A stretch of 64,000 nt of DNA from Hydrococcus rivularis NIES-593. GTDB lineage: Bacteria > Cyanobacteriota > Cyanobacteriia > Cyanobacteriales > Microcystaceae. The translations under genes and the position numbers were made by a program. Location of the stretch: positions 1 to 64,000 of the forward strand of contig NZ_MRCB01000014.1 of NCBI RefSeq assembly GCF_001904635.1. The letters run 5' to 3'. Shown here piece after piece: positions 43,025-51,768 of this stretch; positions within the stretch are counted from its first letter, which is position 1; every line of letters begins with the position of its first letter. Under the pieces are notes generated by a model. It was not told the DNA's origin, did not search any database, and worked only from the letters and a program-made list of their open reading frames with translations.

Positions 43025-44155
43025 TTAATTCAAACAATCCTTCAAACTATAGACCACTTGCTGCTGTTCTTCAAAAGAAAGGTCCGGGAACATGGGCAAG
43101 GATAAAACTTCGCGGGCGGCTTGTTCGACTGTCGGGAGTTGTCCCGTTTGATAGCCTAAATCTTTATAAACGGGCTGCAAGTGTAAGGGTATGGGATAAT
43201 AAACCATCGAGATTATGCCCATTTGTTGTAGTTTTACGCGCACGATATCTCGGTAGGGTTGAGAATCTTCTTCCTTATCTTTTATTCGGATCGTGTATTG
43301 ATTCCAAACATGCTTGCTGTTAGCTAATGTCTGTGGAAGTTCGATTCCCGGCAGGAGAGAGAGCAATCGATCGTAAATAGCAGCTATTTCGGTTCGTTGT
43401 TGATTCCAGCGATCGAGATAGCGCAGTTTGACTTGTAAAATCGCTGCTTGAATTGTATCGAGACGGCTGTTGAGTCCGATCGCGTCGTGACGATAGCGAT
43501 CGCTCATGCCGTGTTCTTTAAGCGTGCGGATAGAGGCGGCAATCGCGCGATCGTTAGTCGTTATTGCCCCGCCGTCTCCGCACGCTCCTAGATTTTTCGT
43601 GGGAAAAAAGCTAAAACATCCAATATGTCCGATACTGCCAACTGGTTTGCCTTGCCATCGCGCCCCCGTTGCTTGGGCACAGTCTTCGATGACAAAGAGA
43701 TTGTAGCTGCGAGCGATCGCCATTACTGCGTTCATATCCGTCGGTTGCCCGAATAGATGAACCGGAATAATGGCTTTTGTTTTACTGGTAATGACAGATT
43801 CTATGCGATCGACATCGATATTAAAAGTTTGTGGGTCGATATCGACAAAAACGGGAGTAGCCCCCGTTCGCGTAATCACTTCTGCCGTGGCAAAGAAACT
43901 GAAGGACGTAGTGATGACTTCATCCCCTTGTCCGATATTTAGCGCTCTCAGTGCCAAATAAAGCGCGTCCGTACCCGAATTACAAGCGACGCATTCAGAT
44001 ACGCTAACGTAGCTAGCAAACTGTCTCTCAAACTCGCTGACGACTGCACCGCCGATGTAACGACCAGAACTCAATACTTCTAAGACAGCAGCTTCTGTTT
44101 CCTCACGAATTAATTGATGCTGACGGGCTAAATTGACAGGTGGAATCTGATTCAC
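43025..44155 (-). CDS. DegT/DnrJ/EryC1/StrS-family aminotransferase
   Basis: A PLP-dependent sugar aminotransferase of 376 residues from GTG 44155 (VNQIPPVNLARQHQ, the usual start block); a TTG at 44203 would add 16 non-conserved residues. The PLP-binding Lys is in FFPTKNLGACGDGG. YIGGAVVSEFERQFA and CVACNSGTDALYLALRAL are family blocks, as is VIPVHLFGQP. Members add an amino group to nucleotide-linked keto-sugars for polysaccharide or glycoprotein synthesis. No sugar genes are adjacent. The FetB-type gene is divergent. Confidence 0.9.
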   Translation of the reverse strand: MNQIPPVNLARQHQLIREETEAAVLEVLSSGRYIGGAVVSEFERQFASYVSVSECVACNSGTDALYLALRALNIGQGDEVITTSFSFFATAEVITRTGATPVFVDIDPQTFNIDVDRIESVITSKTKAIIPVHLFGQPTDMNAVMAIARSYNLFVIEDCAQATGARWQGKPVGSIGHIGCFSFFPTKNLGACGDGGAITTNDRAIAASIRTLKEHGMSDRYRHDAIGLNSRLDTIQAAILQVKLRYLDRWNQQRTEIAAIYDRLLSLLPGIELPQTLANSKHVWNQYTIRIKDKEEDSQPYRDIVRVKLQQMGIISMVYYPIPLHLQPVYKDLGYQTGQLPTVEQAAREVLSLPMFPDLSFEEQQQVVYSLKDCLN

Positions 44156-44273
44156 TCGTTTTTTTACCCAGAATTTATATCGATCAAAGCAAATTTTTTC
44201 CAAAAAAGAAATATATTAAGTTGGAGATCGGTAATTGTACGAGCAAGGTAGGGCACTGTCCGTACTAACGAAT

Positions 44274-45053
44274 ATGAATGAATTCATCACACTCGATTTT
44301 ATCGACTTGGGTTGGTCGTTAGGCATTATTGGCATAGCCGTGGTGCTGTCTAGCTGGCAGCGCTTGGGGTTAGAAGGACAATTAATCTTTGCTGCCGCGC
44401 GATCGCTGCTGCAACTTTTGGTAGTGGGCTATATCATAGCGATTATCTTTGCTTTGAACAATCCGATCGCCGTATTGGGAATTTTAGGGGTTATGGTGAC
44501 AGTTGCCGCGATCGTTGCTCGCAATCGCATTGGCAAAAAAACAAAAGGCATGTTACCGATTATTTGGGGTTCGCTGTTTGTCAGCAGCGCTCTATCGCTA
44601 AGTTATATTATTATCCTCATCGTTCGACCGGTTACTTGGTATTCTCCTCAGTATTTGATTCCTTTAGCGGGAATGGTCTTGGGAAATGCGATGAATGGGG
44701 CTTCTCTAGCAGGAGAACGCCTCGCCAGCCTCATTTCGCACAATCGCCTAGAAGTAGAAACTTACTTATGTTTGGGGGCAACGCCGAAACAGGCGATCGC
44801 GGCTTATCGTCAAGAAGCCATTCGCATCAGTCTCATTCCGACGCTCAATCAAATGCTGGTAGTGGGAATCGTCAGTTTGCCGGGAATGTTCACCGGACAA
44901 GTCTTGGCGGGAGTCGATCCCGTCGATGCGGCATCCTATCAAATTTTAATTTTGTTTGCAATCGCCTTGACAAATTTGCTGGCGGCTTTACTGGTCGCAG
45001 AAGGGGTTTATCGTCGGTTTTTCAATCAAAATGCTCAGTTGACCTTACCTTAA
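44274..45053 (+). CDS. FetB/UPF0014-family ABC transporter permease
   Basis: The product has 259 residues from ATG 44274 (MNEFITLDFIDLGWSLG); an upstream TTG at 44235 extends it by 13 non-conserved residues. About seven membrane segments are seen. AAARSLLQLLVVGYIIA and LAGMVLGNAMNGASLAGERL are family blocks, and LPGMFTGQVLAGVDP ends the core. FetB works with the ATPase FetA; in E. coli the pair is linked to iron export and oxidative stress. The ATPase gene is not adjacent here. A 9-bp hairpin lies just downstream. Confidence 0.88.
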   Translation: MNEFITLDFIDLGWSLGIIGIAVVLSSWQRLGLEGQLIFAAARSLLQLLVVGYIIAIIFALNNPIAVLGILGVMVTVAAIVARNRIGKKTKGMLPIIWGSLFVSSALSLSYIIILIVRPVTWYSPQYLIPLAGMVLGNAMNGASLAGERLASLISHNRLEVETYLCLGATPKQAIAAYRQEAIRISLIPTLNQMLVVGIVSLPGMFTGQVLAGVDPVDAASYQILILFAIALTNLLAALLVAEGVYRRFFNQNAQLTLP

Positions 45054-45061
45054 TTCTATGT

Positions 45062-45084
45062 AGTGCGAGCAAGATGCTCGCACT
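45062..45084 (+). other. Palindromic hairpin after fetB
   Basis: AGTGCGAGC (45062-45070) and GCTCGCACT (45076-45084) form a perfect 9-bp stem with the loop AAGAT, 8 bp after the stop codon. No T-run follows, so it is a poor intrinsic terminator. It may protect the mRNA end or be a REP-like repeat. Confidence 0.5.
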
Positions 45085-45130
45085 GCTGATGAACAATCTG
45101 GCAAAAGCTGTAGCTATTTAGGAACAGCTA

Positions 45131-45225
45131 ATACCAATTTTCAGGTTTTCGCAATCGACATCTTTTTCTCCTCTCCCAAACTGGGAGAGGGGTTGGGGGT
45201 GAGGGCGATCGACCATCTCTGTCAT
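45131..45225 (+). repeat. Palindromic MITE-like repeat, copy C (truncated)
   Basis: This copy is in the same orientation as copy A. The left end ATACCAATTTTC, the CTCCTCTCCC/GGGAGAGGGG stem and GGGCGATCGACCATCTCTGT are all kept. The sequence diverges after GTCATT, so the right terminal repeat is missing. The last bases overlap the stop codon of the minus-strand gene 45222-47483. Confidence 0.72.
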
Positions 45226-47483
45226 TTTGAAGGACGATTCAAATAATACTCCGATCGCGCAAACAAATCGGTATTAATAGCTTTGGGCTGACCGTCCTTC
45301 TCATGAGAATACATTGAGACCCCTGCGGCTTTTACATCTGTGCGGATTGCTTCTACATTGACCCCAGCTTTTGCCAGAAAACTCGATACCGCTGGCGAAT
45401 CTAGTCTTGTCAGTAACTTCTCTCGGTTAAAATCAACCGGACGCTCGCTCCCGATTAAAACGCTCAAACCTCCGCTCAGATCCAACCTAGTAACGGAGGG
45501 AAAAACGTTGCGAAAGGTTTGTTCTGCCTCCGGTCCGACATTCCATTGTGCGAAAAATCCTCCAGGCGCTAAGCGCGATCGCACTTCTTGGAAAAATTCT
45601 TGCGAATAGAGCATCCCCGCTCGCGATCGCCAGGGCTGAATCGCATCCGCCTCGATAATATCAAACTTGCGATCGGCAAGTACCAATTCTCTACGTCCGT
45701 CGTTAACGACGATATCATAACGCGGATCTTGGAAGAGAAAACCGAGAGGCTTTCCGACAGTCGTTTTCGCATACTCTTGCAACACGGGCAACTCAGCGCC
45801 CAGAATTTCAACCACCCGCACTCGCTGAGTTAAGGGGTTTACGCCGATAGTGTGGGGCGTTCCTCCCGAACCCAGTCCAATAATCATTACCTGCGCTGGA
45901 TTGGGATGAAGTAGGGCTGGTATGCTGCCTAATAGCGCGTGGACGTGCATGTAAGGGAAATTTGCCTGAATTTGTCCGCTAGCCAATAACATTCCCTGCC
46001 GATTGTCCTGTGCGATCGCGGCTACGCCCGTCGAATCCTCAGCAACGATAAAATATTGTTCTGGCTCAATGCTGTGCAGAGATGCCCAGAGGCGAGTATT
46101 GTTAGGGAAAAATACCACGGCAGCCAACAAAATTAGCGCTAGGGCACCAATAAACTTCGCTTTCATCCAATTGGGACGAATGGCGAGGACAAATCCCAAT
46201 CCTAATAAGACAAGAAGTCGCAATGAATTTGCCGTTCCCAATTTATCGAGTAGCACTAAACCCGTAAGCAGGCTTCCCGCCGTATTGCCGAGGATATTTG
46301 CAACCAGAATCAGACCGACTCGCCGCCCAATAGTGCGATCGTCGGTTTGAACCGCTTTTTGTACCAATGGGAAATAAAACCCCAGCAACAGATTGGGCAA
46401 CACTATCATTATCGAAGGCAAAACCAGATACTTGAACACCACTGCCGCAGTAATATTATTGGGATCGATGTAACCTATGTCCGATCGCAAGTCTGGATGA
46501 GATTGCCAGTAAAGACCGATAAACCAGATAGCGATCGCCGAGTAAGCGGCAACAAATCCCTGAATCGCTAAAAATACCCGTCTTGGTTGGCGAATGTAGC
46601 GGATAGCTTTCGCTCCCATTAAACTTCCCAGCGCATTGCTAACTAGAAGAAAAGCCAGCAGATGGGCGTAGGTATAAGCATTTGATTGTAGGGCAATGTC
46701 TAGAACGCGAAACCAAATAATTTCTAAAGAAATCGCGACAAAACCAGAAAGGAAGACTAAAATGCACCAATTTTTTACAGAAGGTGCTACAGGCGAAGAC
46801 AATGGGTCAATCGTCGCCACACCCGCATCCCGGAGAAAGCGATCGCGCCCAAACTGATAGGCACTGCCCAGAGCAACTATCCCAACCATAGCATTTAAAG
46901 CTGCCCCTACATAAACCGTTTCTTCGTACCCCAAGGTTCCGATGATGTACCAGCCGCAGATGAGCGATCCCAGTCCCGAACCGAGCGTATTAATCCCATA
47001 GAGCAAACCAATCCCAGACGCGGCTTTATCGGCACGGCAAGCGATCGCCTTGGATAATAAAGGTAGGGATAATCCCATCAAAATAGTTGGGATTAATAAA
47101 CTGATGAAAGCAATGAGTAGCGTCGAAACCGGCGATCGCGCCAGATATCGCAACTTAAGAAAAAGTAGGTCGTAGAATAAGAAGCGACTGAAGACAGCAA
47201 AGGCAGCGATCCCCAGATTGCATAATCCGTAAGTCTGTACGCTCTGGCGACTGCTGAGGCGATCGCTCAAAAAGCCACCAAACAAACTTCCCAATCCCAG
47301 TCCTACTAGATAGGAGGCTACCACAATCGTTACGGAGCGTACGTCAGAGCCAGAAAATAACCCCAGCATTCGCTGCCATACAACTTGGTACAGAAGCGCA
47401 GTAAAACCCGAAATAAAAAAGATAGCAAAGAGAGCGGGTAGCGCCCAAGTGGTTGTAGCGGTAGAAGTTTTGGAAGGGAGCAT
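45222..47483 (-). CDS. Membrane protein fused to a spermidine-synthase-like domain
   Basis: The 753-residue protein has about 12 membrane segments in its first ~460 residues (FFISGFTALLYQVVWQRMLG, then ASYLVGLGLGSLFGGFL), in an MFS-like pattern. It then has a Rossmann methyltransferase domain of the spermine/spermidine synthase type: IIGLGSGGTPHTIG, RVRVVEILGAELPV, then YDIVVNDGRRELVLADRKF and IIEADAIQPWRSRAGMLYS. The fusion is widespread, but its reaction is not established and the substrate is not necessarily a polyamine. The stop codon lies in repeat copy C, so the final few residues (NRPSK) may be altered. It is probably monocistronic. Confidence 0.85.
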   Translation of the reverse strand: MLPSKTSTATTTWALPALFAIFFISGFTALLYQVVWQRMLGLFSGSDVRSVTIVVASYLVGLGLGSLFGGFLSDRLSSRQSVQTYGLCNLGIAAFAVFSRFLFYDLLFLKLRYLARSPVSTLLIAFISLLIPTILMGLSLPLLSKAIACRADKAASGIGLLYGINTLGSGLGSLICGWYIIGTLGYEETVYVGAALNAMVGIVALGSAYQFGRDRFLRDAGVATIDPLSSPVAPSVKNWCILVFLSGFVAISLEIIWFRVLDIALQSNAYTYAHLLAFLLVSNALGSLMGAKAIRYIRQPRRVFLAIQGFVAAYSAIAIWFIGLYWQSHPDLRSDIGYIDPNNITAAVVFKYLVLPSIMIVLPNLLLGFYFPLVQKAVQTDDRTIGRRVGLILVANILGNTAGSLLTGLVLLDKLGTANSLRLLVLLGLGFVLAIRPNWMKAKFIGALALILLAAVVFFPNNTRLWASLHSIEPEQYFIVAEDSTGVAAIAQDNRQGMLLASGQIQANFPYMHVHALLGSIPALLHPNPAQVMIIGLGSGGTPHTIGVNPLTQRVRVVEILGAELPVLQEYAKTTVGKPLGFLFQDPRYDIVVNDGRRELVLADRKFDIIEADAIQPWRSRAGMLYSQEFFQEVRSRLAPGGFFAQWNVGPEAEQTFRNVFPSVTRLDLSGGLSVLIGSERPVDFNREKLLTRLDSPAVSSFLAKAGVNVEAIRTDVKAAGVSMYSHEKDGQPKAINTDLFARSEYYLNRPSK

Positions 47484-47568
47484 TGCTGGTGCAGGGAAAT
47501 CAGCTTTTTTAGTTTATCCTTCTGAATTTGCAAATACAACACACTCTCTTCAAAGAAACGCCGACCCG

Positions 47569-48180
47569 CTAGGGCAGTGTAGGCAGTTCTTTTTCAGAGA
47601 TCCCGCGACCTTCAACACGTGCAAGTAAGCTTTCTGATAGGTGAATTAACCGATCGACTGTTGTCTGTCTGTATCCCAATCTCGCTGACTTATCTAACAA
47701 TTTTCTGGCACGGGCAGGATCGCGTTGCATTTTGGCAACTATTGCCAGATTAAAAAAAGGAAGTGGATACTTGGGATCGATAGAGATGGAGGTTAGTAGA
47801 GCGCGTTTAGCCTTCTTAAAGTCACCGAGTTCCATATAAGCTACGCCAATGTTATTGTGCGTCATCGCTTCGATATCTCTTGAGTAAACAGCCCAGCTCA
47901 ACCAGATTGCCCTCTTTAGAATCGGTTTTTCTTTGAGACGTTTGAGAAAATTATGAAAGTACGCGAGAGCGCGATCGCACTGCCGCCGTTGCAGAAGTCG
48001 TCTACCTCGGAAGAAATCTCGCCAAAGGTGCCCTTGAATTCGTCCGGGAACGAGCAGAAGAAGGCTAGTGGCTAGCAAAAGGCTCGGCTGTTGTCTGAAA
48101 AAGTAGACGATCGCGCCAATAGCTACCACGATAATCGAAAAATAAAGCCATTTCAATCTCGTAGTTCGGCTAATGAACAT
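47569..48180 (-). CDS. Membrane-anchored TPR protein
   Basis: The 203-residue protein has two short membrane segments at the N-terminus (WLYFSIIVVAIGAIVYFF and SLLLATSLLLLVPG, about residues 10-45). Tetratricopeptide repeats follow, such as AMTHNNIGVAYMELGDFKKA and NLAIVAKMQRDPARARKLLD. TPR domains bind other proteins, so it is likely a scaffold on the membrane. No further family is recognised. It lies 85 bp upstream of the spermidine-synthase-like gene's start on the same strand, and the two may be cotranscribed. Confidence 0.78.
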   Translation of the reverse strand: MFISRTTRLKWLYFSIIVVAIGAIVYFFRQQPSLLLATSLLLLVPGRIQGHLWRDFFRGRRLLQRRQCDRALAYFHNFLKRLKEKPILKRAIWLSWAVYSRDIEAMTHNNIGVAYMELGDFKKAKRALLTSISIDPKYPLPFFNLAIVAKMQRDPARARKLLDKSARLGYRQTTVDRLIHLSESLLARVEGRGISEKELPTLP

Positions 48181-48389
48181 CGCGATCGCGAGTGGAGTCT
48201 ACTAAGGATTTAACTTATTTATATCATCTAAGAAAGACGCGATCGCGATCGAGCCAGTTTCAAATCTGAAAATAAAAGCATTCCGCCTCTTTTAAGCGCA
48301 AGAAACTCGTTAAAGCGTTTTTTATCCTAAGAATGCTAAAGCCAAGACTTGAAAGGCATAAAACTCTTCATTCCTAATGGCGATCGCGC

Positions 48390-49865
48390 TCAATCGGGTT
48401 TTAAATTTGCAAATAAACTTTTCCAATCAATCGAATTCGCTACTGCTTCCTCTTCTCTCACTTCAAAAGTTTTGTTACAAGCTTCGGGAATTTGCAATGC
48501 TTGAATGCAAAGTTCGGCGATCGCTTCTCGACTGACTTGGCCTTTCATATTATCGCCTTGGTCGAAGACTAAAACTTTATTGCCTGGTTTTTCGGTTAAA
48601 GCACAAGGTCTTACAATGATGTAATTTATGCCACTCTGACGAACGGCTTCTTCGCCTCGTAATTTCCAAGTTAGAATTCCTCCTAATCGATCGTTTAGGC
48701 GTACTGCCGGAGGTTCTTCCTCTAAATTAAGTCCCGGACGACCCGGACGAGTAACGCCAGCAGAACTGACCATAATAAATTGCGGTTTTGCTTGACCGCC
48801 ATAGGCTTTAATCGATTCAATTTCTAAGCTAAATAATCCGGGCGAAAAGTTTGGATTTAATGCGCCATCGTACTCAAATTTACTCAACATTAGCTGCATT
48901 GAATAGACTTTGCTTGCCTCAAAAGCACCTGCATTAGAAACGGTTTTTGCACGAAAAACCGGGATGAGATCGGTAAAAGGAATGCGAATTGTCGTCCAAC
49001 AATTATAGAGAGTATCAAAAGAATAACTATAGCCGATTCCGTCCCATTTATCTTCAGCACGAATGATAAATTTATATCGCTTTCCGTCTCCTTGAATTCT
49101 TAATTCAATTCCTTGATAATCTGATAGGTCTAAAGGTGGATTAAAATTGCGTGTTCTAACTGAGGCAAACCCGCCATTGTTTGCCGTAGAAACATTACCC
49201 GAAAAGATAGCTTTACCACCTACGAGTCTAATATTACTTTCACTAACTCCTCCCATCACGACATCGTCAACCGCACCCCAAGTTTCTTTTAAATCGGCTG
49301 ACGGATTAGTAAAATCAAACAAAATTTTTTCTCCCGACCGCAGAGATTTCTTGACAACTTCAACTAAGTTTTTAATGCCTTGGTAGTCTACCAGTTCGGG
49401 ACTATCGACTACTTCTGGCAGATAAAATTTAATCCCTTGATAGTATTTTTCTCTCGTTGGCGTATCGCCTTCTAAGGGTTGAACTCGGACTCCACTACAA
49501 CAAATTACGGCGGAAATGCGATCGGCTAATTTTGAAGTTAGCGTTTCAGGGATAGTAAGGTCTGCTTCAAATAGTTCGACTTTATCGCCTAATAATTCTC
49601 TCGCTCTTTTAGCATCTCTAACCAAAGCGCGAACCTGATAATTTTTCTCCAAAAGACGACGGACAACTCGTTTGCCAACCCCGCCAGTTGCACCAACGAC
49701 TAAAATTGTTCCCACTATTTTCTTTCCTTGTTGAGTTGCTTTTTCTTCACTCGCGCGATCGGCGAATAGTCGCTTGAGACAACCAATAAATGGGATAGCG
49801 TCAAAGTAAGTCAAAGTCTCAAAAAAACGACCCACATTCCAGGGAGAACGAGTTTTTTCTGTCAC
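48390..49865 (-). CDS. NAD(P)-binding SDR protein with an inserted CIA30 domain
   Basis: The product has 491 residues from GTG 49865, chosen for GAGGAGG 5 nt before it; the frame runs on to 49997 without conserved sequence. An atypical SDR/NmrA Rossmann domain starts near residue 50 (TILVVGATGGVGKRVVRRLL, then YQVRALVRD). It is interrupted by a CIA30-type domain (ILFDFTNPSADLKETWGAVD, then NGGFASVRTRNFNPP). The Rossmann part resumes at QFIMVSSAGVTRPG and ends with IVRPCALTEKPGNKVL. CIA30 is known from mitochondrial complex I assembly; this fusion also exists in plants and algae. Its substrate is unknown. Confidence 0.85.
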   Translation of the reverse strand: MTEKTRSPWNVGRFFETLTYFDAIPFIGCLKRLFADRASEEKATQQGKKIVGTILVVGATGGVGKRVVRRLLEKNYQVRALVRDAKRARELLGDKVELFEADLTIPETLTSKLADRISAVICCSGVRVQPLEGDTPTREKYYQGIKFYLPEVVDSPELVDYQGIKNLVEVVKKSLRSGEKILFDFTNPSADLKETWGAVDDVVMGGVSESNIRLVGGKAIFSGNVSTANNGGFASVRTRNFNPPLDLSDYQGIELRIQGDGKRYKFIIRAEDKWDGIGYSYSFDTLYNCWTTIRIPFTDLIPVFRAKTVSNAGAFEASKVYSMQLMLSKFEYDGALNPNFSPGLFSLEIESIKAYGGQAKPQFIMVSSAGVTRPGRPGLNLEEEPPAVRLNDRLGGILTWKLRGEEAVRQSGINYIIVRPCALTEKPGNKVLVFDQGDNMKGQVSREAIAELCIQALQIPEACNKTFEVREEEAVANSIDWKSLFANLKPD

Positions 49866-49984
49866 GACTGCCTCCTCATTATTTTCTTCTAGTCTATCGT
49901 TCCGGGCGATTGGGAGCAGGTAGACGGGGAGACGGGACTGGGAGTATGGGGCGTGTGGAGGATGTGGGGACAAGGGAGCAGGCT

Positions 49985-50135
49985 GGTAGAGTGACAAAAC
50001 TCAAATCGCCCTCACCCCAACCCCTCTCCCAGAGCGGGAGAGTGGCTCTCAACTTAAGACTTTGGCCTAAAGTCCCTTCGCCCCTTATGGGAGAAGGGAT
50101 TTAGGGATGAAGGGACAAAGATTTGTCACTCAACC
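49985..50135. repeat. MITE-like element with terminal inverted repeats
   Basis: This element is ~150 bp. Its ends are TGGTAGAGTGACAAAACT and, at the right, AGATTTGTCACTCAACCA, which match as inverted repeats over 18 positions with two mismatches. The interior has two palindromes, CCCCTCTCCC/GGGAGAG and CCCCTTATGGGAGAAGGG. It resembles the copy A-C family in its centre but not its ends. No ORF lies inside it, and only one copy is visible in the window. Confidence 0.6.
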
Positions 50136-50198
50136 AGGGGAGAAAGGAAACGAGACTAACCACTAGCTACCCTATCTAGGGATTCAAAACCGTTCGCG

Positions 50199-50300
50199 CT
50201 ACGATTGAGTTTCCTGCTCTTCGGTGTAAAACAAAGCTTCAAAAAGTAATGTCAAGCCGACAGTCAAAATAATGAACAATACTAACAGTAATTGCATCAT
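50199..50300 (-). CDS. 33-residue single-helix membrane protein
   Basis: An ATG at 50300 is preceded, 6 nt upstream, by a strong ribosome site, AAGGAGGTG. The frame encodes 33 residues: MMQLLLVLFIILTVGLTLLF, then EALFYTEEQETQS. Residues 3-20 form one membrane helix and the rest is an acidic tail. Size and topology resemble the small subunits of photosystem, cytochrome b6f and NDH-1 complexes, but I do not recognise this one. It lies in the gap between rsgA and the CIA30-SDR gene, on the same strand. Confidence 0.6.
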   Translation of the reverse strand: MMQLLLVLFIILTVGLTLLFEALFYTEEQETQS

Positions 50301-50419
50301 CTTTCGCACCTCCTTGAGAAGCCCTCTATTTTCTAGATAACTGCTGTTGCTCAAGGACAGGTTAAATTTGATTCAATTCTTAATCTAGCAATAGAATTCA
50401 GCAAAGATTCTTACATTAC

Positions 50420-51529
50420 TTAATAATCTTCTAGCTCTTCATAGAGCTTTTCAATTGATTGACTATCATAAAGATCTTGCAGGGCTTGATGTTTTTCTCG
50501 CCGCGATCGCCGACGATATCTTTTGGTCTCTAGCTTGGGTTCGTACTGATGCTGTCCTGACGCTTTAATTTTCAGTTTTACCGTCGATTCTTCATCGCGG
50601 GTTTGTTGAATTGCTTCTTGTCTAGCGATCGCCTCTTCTAAAAATCTTAAATAATGTTCGTATCGTTCCCAATTCCCGCGCACGGCACAGTTGGGTTCGT
50701 TGCGATGCAGGCAATCGTTGAATTGACAATTCCCTTGGGCGAGTCGCATTCTTGCTTCGGGAAAATATTGGGCTAATTGCGCGGGATCGCAGTCGAGATC
50801 GGGTTGATTGAAGCCAGGGGTATCTGCCAGCAAACCGCCGTCAGGTAATTCAAATAGTTCTACGTGGCGAGTCGTATGGCGACCTTTTTGGAGTTTGCCG
50901 GAGACTTGGCTAACTCGTTGCTTGACAGAGGGAATTAACTTGTTAATCAAGCTAGATTTGCCGACCCCCGAAGGTCCTGCCAGAATCGTAATTTTGTTTT
51001 TGAGGCGATCGAGCAATTGCTCTAGACCGCTATTAGCAGCAATGCTAATAAATACGGGACGATAACCCCACTCGCCCAAACGCTCCTCCCACGACTGCTG
51101 TTGTGCTTTAGCGACGAGATCGGTTTTGTTGAGGCACAGACACAAATCTAAACCTGTAGACTCGGCTTTGACTAGAAAACGGCTCAACTGCCAAGCATCT
51201 AAACTAGGTTCTTCTAGAGCAAAAATCAAGAGAATTTGGTCGGCGTTAGCGACGGGAGGGCGATTTAACTCGGTTTTCCTGGGAAAAACTTCTGCGATCG
51301 CGCCCCGTTCGTCTGCATAATCCGGTTCTTCAATCGCAACGCGATCGCCCACCATCACTTGCTGCCCAATTTTTTTCAGGCGCGTTCTGCGCGTACAGAG
51401 TAGATATTGAGGAGAATTCTCCCCTTCTGGGCGTTCTAGACGCACTCGATAAAAATTTGCTTGTACCGCTACAACCGTGCCGAGGAGTCCGGACGAATTC
51501 TGAGTTTGGGTAACCACAGAATTCCTCAC
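50420..51529 (-). CDS. rsgA: Ribosome small-subunit-dependent GTPase RsgA
   Basis: RsgA tests the maturing 30S subunit and is released with GTP hydrolysis. The 369-residue protein has the N-terminal OB fold, then a circularly permuted GTPase domain with CLNKTDLV (G4) before GPSGVGKSSLINKL (G1) and DTPGFNQPD (G3). The C-terminal zinc domain follows, CQFNDCLHRNEPNCAV. A basic tail of ~60 residues (KRYRRRSRREKHQ) extends the usual length. The start is GTG 51529, overlapping the TusA-like gene's stop by 4 bp. It is the last gene of the dnaK cluster on this strand. Confidence 0.93.
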   Translation of the reverse strand: MRNSVVTQTQNSSGLLGTVVAVQANFYRVRLERPEGENSPQYLLCTRRTRLKKIGQQVMVGDRVAIEEPDYADERGAIAEVFPRKTELNRPPVANADQILLIFALEEPSLDAWQLSRFLVKAESTGLDLCLCLNKTDLVAKAQQQSWEERLGEWGYRPVFISIAANSGLEQLLDRLKNKITILAGPSGVGKSSLINKLIPSVKQRVSQVSGKLQKGRHTTRHVELFELPDGGLLADTPGFNQPDLDCDPAQLAQYFPEARMRLAQGNCQFNDCLHRNEPNCAVRGNWERYEHYLRFLEEAIARQEAIQQTRDEESTVKLKIKASGQHQYEPKLETKRYRRRSRREKHQALQDLYDSQSIEKLYEELEDY

Positions 51530-51768
51530 GAGACCGCTGGGCGACGCACCTTGAGCGCAAAAAACTCACTCCGATTTTCGATGGCTTCTATCTTATAACC
51601 TGCCATCGCTAAACTGTCCGGTACTTGTTCGATTGGTTCTCCCGGATCCAGCCAGACTTCTAACAAAGAGCCAGGAGACATTTGCTCCAACTTGAGCTTA
51701 GTGCGAACGAAATTGATCGGACACGGCGTGCCGCGCAGGTCGAGAAGCGGATCGGCGGTAGCATTCAT
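51526..51768 (-). CDS. TusA/SirA-family sulfur-carrier-like protein
   Basis: The 80-residue protein has the TusA fold: [20 protein letters not shown] with the CPxxxV-type motif, followed by a two-layer sandwich and the helix [13 protein letters not shown]. The Cys of the CP motif (C16) is the persulfide carrier residue in TusA. Family members deliver sulfur for tRNA thiolation, but many have unassigned roles. Both ends overlap neighbours by 4 bp (dnaJ upstream, rsgA downstream), so it is translationally coupled in the operon. Confidence 0.85.
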   Translation of the reverse strand: MNATADPLLDLRGTPCPINFVRTKLKLEQMSPGSLLEVWLDPGEPIEQVPDSLAMAGYKIEAIENRSEFFALKVRRPAVS

